Shown here one piece after another: positions 30,041 through 32,778 of a stretch of 32,778 nucleotides of DNA (position 1 is the first letter of the stretch; each line of letters opens with the position of its first letter). A program made the position numbers and the translations under genes. The notes under the pieces are model-generated. The model was not told the DNA's origin. It made no database searches and worked only from the letters and a program-made list of their open reading frames with translations. Origin of the DNA: Hypsibius dujardini (Eukaryota; Tardigrada; Eutardigrada; Parachela; Hypsibiidae); NCBI GenBank assembly GCA_001579985.1, contig LRSR01004029.1, positions 1-32,778 of the forward strand. The letters run 5' to 3'.

Positions 30041-30227
30041 GTAACTCCTTTTTTATACATATGTTGAATAATGTTAGATACTTATAATAGGTGGTCCTTG
30101 AAATCTTTAAATTGCGACAAGTATCTTTGACTGGCAAATTTCCCCTGTCAGAAATTATTGTTTCTTTTATGTGGTCTAAAGAATACCTTTTGTATTGACC
30201 AGATACTATATGAGAAAAATAGAGCAT
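29937..30227 (-). CDS. Helix-turn-helix DNA-binding protein
   Basis: The ATG at 30227 gives 96 aa. A further in-frame codon upstream (30242) lies inside the 10-bp repeats and is not needed. Residues about 12-60 form a basic HTH: RYSLDHIKETIISDRG, then VKDTCRNLKISRTTYYKYL, where ISRTTYYKYL would be the recognition helix. This is the pattern of psq/Hin-like HTH units. The tail is polar and shares DNA with the coiled-coil gene. Tandem 10-bp repeats start 3 bp upstream of the ATG, so it is a good candidate for an autoregulator or origin-binding protein. Confidence 0.6.
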   Translation of the reverse strand: MLYFSHIVSGQYKRYSLDHIKETIISDRGNLPVKDTCRNLKISRTTYYKYLTLFNICIKKELHGGNQTQTKNQLTDEETITRLDNSTPVSHRPGIR

Positions 30228-30230
30228 GTC

Positions 30231-30285
30231 AACGGGTGTCAACGGGTGTCAGCGTGTGTCAGCGGGTGTTAACGGGTGTTAAGGG
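30231..30285. promoter_or_regulatory. Five 10-bp iterons upstream of the HTH gene
   Basis: The units are AACGGGTGTC, AACGGGTGTC, AGCGTGTGTC, AGCGGGTGTT and AACGGGTGTT, in exact head-to-tail register, with partial units on each side. A 10-bp period puts each site on the same DNA face. TATATAAA follows at 30291-30298. They lie in the divergent gap between the HTH gene and the polymerase-side genes and could be operators or a replication element. Confidence 0.8.
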
Positions 30286-30474
30286 ATAATTATATAAACA
30301 CAAAAAAATGTTTTTGTTGTTGTTTGTCAATACATCCTGGAGAAAGTGAGTACTGAAATGTTTCAGATAAAACGTGTTTACACAATTATATATGAGTTTT
30401 TAACATTGAATTTATTTTGATGTAGTAATAGCTGTATCGTACACAACACAAACTTTGCCTACAAGAATTAGAAA
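30286..30474. promoter_or_regulatory. Divergent early promoter region
   Basis: The gap holds TATATAAA (30291-30298) about 65 bp before the HTH start on the minus strand. TATATA (30387-30392) lies about 83 bp before the small basic gene on the plus strand. A CTGAAA-TG-TTTCAG inverted repeat is at 30353-30366. Spacings suit ordinary Pol II promoters. Confidence 0.45.
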
Positions 30475-30666
30475 ATGCCTAGTACTGAAGCTCAGAAGCG
30501 AGCTCAGAGAAACTACTACCTTAGGTTGAAAGAAGATCAAGAAAAATATAAACTCTACGTTGAAAAAAAGAAACAATACTTTATTCAAAAATTCAAAACA
30601 ACCGAGGCTTATCAAAGAAATAAAGAGGAGAGCTTACAACGCTACTACAAAAACAAATCTTGTTAA
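30475..30666 (+). CDS. Small basic helical protein
   Basis: A 63-aa frame begins MPSTEAQKRAQRNYYLRLKE and is almost wholly Lys/Arg/Glu/Tyr/Gln, predicted as one long helix. It ends 71 bp before the DNA polymerase ATG, in the same direction. It could be a DNA-binding protein or a terminal-protein-like factor, but no motif decides this. Confidence 0.5.
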   Translation: MPSTEAQKRAQRNYYLRLKEDQEKYKLYVEKKKQYFIQKFKTTEAYQRNKEESLQRYYKNKSC

Positions 30667-30737
30667 TTACATCTTTTTTAAATTGATTTTATTTTTCCAA
30701 TATATCATACTAGAAATTTTGTTCAGGTTACTTTACA

Positions 30738-32778
30738 ATGGCTGATCTTCGGTTAATTTCTCGTCATTTTGAAAAAATAAGGAGAACAAATGAAAGATTG
30801 AAGCGTATTCCAGGATATGAAACAACTACTGTTTCACGAAGAGCTACGACTGAAGAAGTCAACAATTATATTCAAATAATCGAAGACTATGAAAACCGAG
30901 TTCAAATAGATAATCTTTTTAAGGAAGCAGAGCAACCACTGGATGATGAAATAAATATTAATTTGAAAAGTTTGTATGATCCTTATAGTGACGAATTAGT
31001 GAGTAGTGCTCTACAGAACGCTACCCAAACTTACAGAATCACTTTGAACGCTACTCCATCAAATAATTTAAGTTATGGAAAGGATTTAGCTAGTCAATAC
31101 CTTGATTTAGTTCGAGTGCCTGTAAAAGAACGACTAACCAGACAATTTGAAAGAATGCGTGGCTACAAAGTTATATTCACACTTTCTACAATTATGATGA
31201 AATACAATTTCGATGATCAATACTCTGAAAGCATAACAGTACCCACAGCTACTAAGCCTGTTTCAGTCGAAAACCTTAATAGGATAACCGATAAATTTAT
31301 AAATGACAAAAACAATGAGATTGTATCATACATAAGTGAAATGATGCTAAAAGGTTCTGGATTTGTTCTGACAGATGTTCTCTATTTGGATATAAAATTT
31401 AATGAAAGTAACCCCATTAATGCTGGGACTTATATAGAGTTGCCTGCGTATGTTGCCAACAAGAAAGCTTGTATTAACGTAAATAACGTTGAGGATAATT
31501 ATTGTTTTGTTTGGTCCGTTTGTGCTGCCCTGTTTTGGGGTGAAGAAAAAAATCCGCAAAGACTAAACAAAGAACGCAAAGAATGCTTTAATCAATTAAA
31601 ACATGGTGACATAAAATATCCGATGCAGATTAAAGATATAGAAAAATTCGAAAGGCTTAATGAAATCAATGTCAGAGTTATTTATTTTAAGGATAAAACT
31701 AGGTCGTTTTGGCCGATGTATTACAACCGAGATCAAAATGAACAATATAGTAGAGAAGTTCCATTATTGATGATTAGAAATGGAACAGACAACAATGAAA
31801 CTATCACTGACCATTTCGTTTGGGTAAAAGATGTGAGTCGCCTACTATCCGCTCAAGTCAGCAAACATAATGGAAAGCAATTTTTCTGCCTATCTTGTTT
31901 CAAGCATTACGGTACTGAAAAATTACTGAATAGTCACAAAAAATATTGTCACGAACACCCATCAGCAGTCACCGTAATGCCCCAACCAGGTGAAAATATC
32001 ATGAAGTTTAAAAACCATCCTTATCAGTTCCGTCATCCCTTCGTTTTATATTGCGACTTAGAGAGCTTATTAAAAGCATTGGAAAAAATTGATGAAGGAA
32101 ATGAGCGAGGCGAGCAAGTGAGCGTAGCGAACGTCAGTGAATGTGAAACAAAGTCTTATAACACACATCACCACGTAGCCTGCTCTGTTGCTATGCAACC
32201 AGTGTCAATTTATAAGGAGCATAAACCATATCTCTATAGAAGTAAAGAAAGCGAAACCGAAGTGATAGATGTCTTCTATAAACAACTAGAAGTATATGCT
32301 AAAAATTTCCATGAAATCCTGAAAGTGAATAAACTGATCATAATGAGTGACGATCAAATAAAAGAGCATAATAAAGCTACACACTGTTATGTCTGTAAAG
32401 AAACTTTCAATGAGTACGATGAAGCTTTAATTAAAGTTAAAGATCACGATCATTTTACTGGTGAATATCGTGGACCTGCTCATTCGCAGTGTAATTTAAA
32501 AATAAGAAATAACCTCTACCGAATAAAAGTTGTATTTCACAATTCTAAAAATTACGATACCCACTTCTTTGTTAAGCAAATCAATAAACTTGAGAACGTC
32601 AAAGTAATTGCAAAGACTATGGAGAAATACAGTAAAGTAAGTGGTATTATTAAGCTCGAAGATGGTAAAACTATGGGTATAGACTTCCTAGACTCTTGTC
32701 AATTTCTGTTGTCTTCTCTATCTAACTTAGCTAATAACTTGGGTGAAAATGATTTCAAACAAACAGATAAACACTTTG
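30738..32778 (+). CDS. Protein-primed family B DNA polymerase, N-terminal 680 residues, runs off window
   Basis: The ATG at 30738 opens a frame that is still open at the last base. Residues 1-240 match the N-terminal region typical of Polinton polymerases. Residues about 250-370 contain DNYCFVW (C256) and DHFVWVKD (H359), spaced like an OTU-type cysteine protease. A zinc finger (C384, C387, H400, C404) follows. The 3'-5' exonuclease motifs are YCDLES (D440, E442), FHNSKNYD (602-607) and FLDS (D652). Between Exo I and Exo II lies an endonuclease VII-like treble clef: CYVC (550-553), DHDHFTGEYRG (569-579), H582 and C585. The polymerase palm is beyond the window. It would replicate the linear element from a protein primer. 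A GC-rich patch at residues 454-468 is unlike the rest of the gene. Confidence 0.9.
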   Translation, partial: MADLRLISRHFEKIRRTNERLKRIPGYETTTVSRRATTEEVNNYIQIIEDYENRVQIDNLFKEAEQPLDDEININLKSLYDPYSDELVSSALQNATQTYRITLNATPSNNLSYGKDLASQYLDLVRVPVKERLTRQFERMRGYKVIFTLSTIMMKYNFDDQYSESITVPTATKPVSVENLNRITDKFINDKNNEIVSYISEMMLKGSGFVLTDVLYLDIKFNESNPINAGTYIELPAYVANKKACINVNNVEDNYCFVWSVCAALFWGEEKNPQRLNKERKECFNQLKHGDIKYPMQIKDIEKFERLNEINVRVIYFKDKTRSFWPMYYNRDQNEQYSREVPLLMIRNGTDNNETITDHFVWVKDVSRLLSAQVSKHNGKQFFCLSCFKHYGTEKLLNSHKKYCHEHPSAVTVMPQPGENIMKFKNHPYQFRHPFVLYCDLESLLKALEKIDEGNERGEQVSVANVSECETKSYNTHHHVACSVAMQPVSIYKEHKPYLYRSKESETEVIDVFYKQLEVYAKNFHEILKVNKLIIMSDDQIKEHNKATHCYVCKETFNEYDEALIKVKDHDHFTGEYRGPAHSQCNLKIRNNLYRIKVVFHNSKNYDTHFFVKQINKLENVKVIAKTMEKYSKVSGIIKLEDGKTMGIDFLDSCQFLLSSLSNLANNLGENDFKQTDKHF

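Larger units (their letters stand above)
25301..32778 (+). mobile_element. Maverick/Polinton (adintovirus-like) element, left part, continues past window
   Basis: A sharp drop in GC at about 25,300 starts a block with almost no spare DNA. It encodes a DDE integrase, a protein-primed family B DNA polymerase and virion-like proteins (penton-like, pX-like, fibre-like). The co-occurrence of integrase and polymerase defines Polintons, while the pX-like and fibre-like genes recall adenoviruses and adintoviruses. The proposed terminus is AGTAGTGG at 25301, since Polinton ends start with AG. The preceding CATGTC (25295-25300) would be the 6-bp target duplication. Reading frames in view are intact, so the insertion is young or under selection. 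Capsid, ATPase, protease and the right end are outside the window. Confidence 0.85.

Overview
The window looks like nuclear DNA of an invertebrate animal. Host genes are split by short GT-AG introns, and (TCTG)n/(CAGA)n tetranucleotide arrays sit in introns and between genes. It carries four kinds of eukaryotic transposon debris plus one apparently intact Maverick/Polinton-type (adintovirus-like) element. I cannot name the species.

Bases 1-12,200 are the host part. Three conserved genes could be assembled exon by exon with consistent splice phases. They are an MPPE1/PGAP5-like metallophosphoesterase on the minus strand (940-3552, 7 exons, 403 aa), a DUSP12/YVH1-like phosphatase on the plus strand (4123-5926, 6 exons, 334 aa), and a BTB-BACK-Kelch (KLHL) protein on the plus strand (6637-8999, 3 exons, 590 aa). 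A fourth minus-strand gene (10322-12187, 3 exons, 278 aa) encodes a secreted two-domain protein without a name. A decayed reverse transcriptase fragment lies between the KLHL gene and this gene.

Bases 13,944-19,037 hold a DIRS-order retrotransposon with SAP/zinc-knuckle gag, RT-RNase H and a tyrosine recombinase. It is bounded by a direct repeat, broken by stops and frameshifts, and interrupted by a further 516-bp insertion. Bases 19,600-21,614 contain two halves of a dead Tc1/mariner transposase separated by antisense, intron-containing fragments of a PMS2-like MutL gene. Bases 21,700-24,270 contain a decayed membrane-protein-like reading frame, a purine tract with an LTR-like interval, and an unrecognised 160-aa frame. 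This may be a retroelement remnant.

From about 25,301 to the right edge the DNA turns AT-rich and gene-dense. This is one arm of a Polinton/adintovirus-like element. In order it has a candidate terminus with a tandem repeat and a perfect 26-bp palindrome, a penton-like gene (minus), an adenovirus pX-like gene (plus), a small gene with PSAP and YPEI motifs, an adenovirus-fibre-like gene, a DDE integrase (minus), a nested set of small overlapping genes including a helix-turn-helix protein, 10-bp iterons, and a protein-primed family B DNA polymerase that runs off the window. Capsid, ATPase and protease genes are not in view and would be expected to the right. The fibre-like gene, the late-domain-like motifs and the HTH/iteron switch region are the most novel parts.
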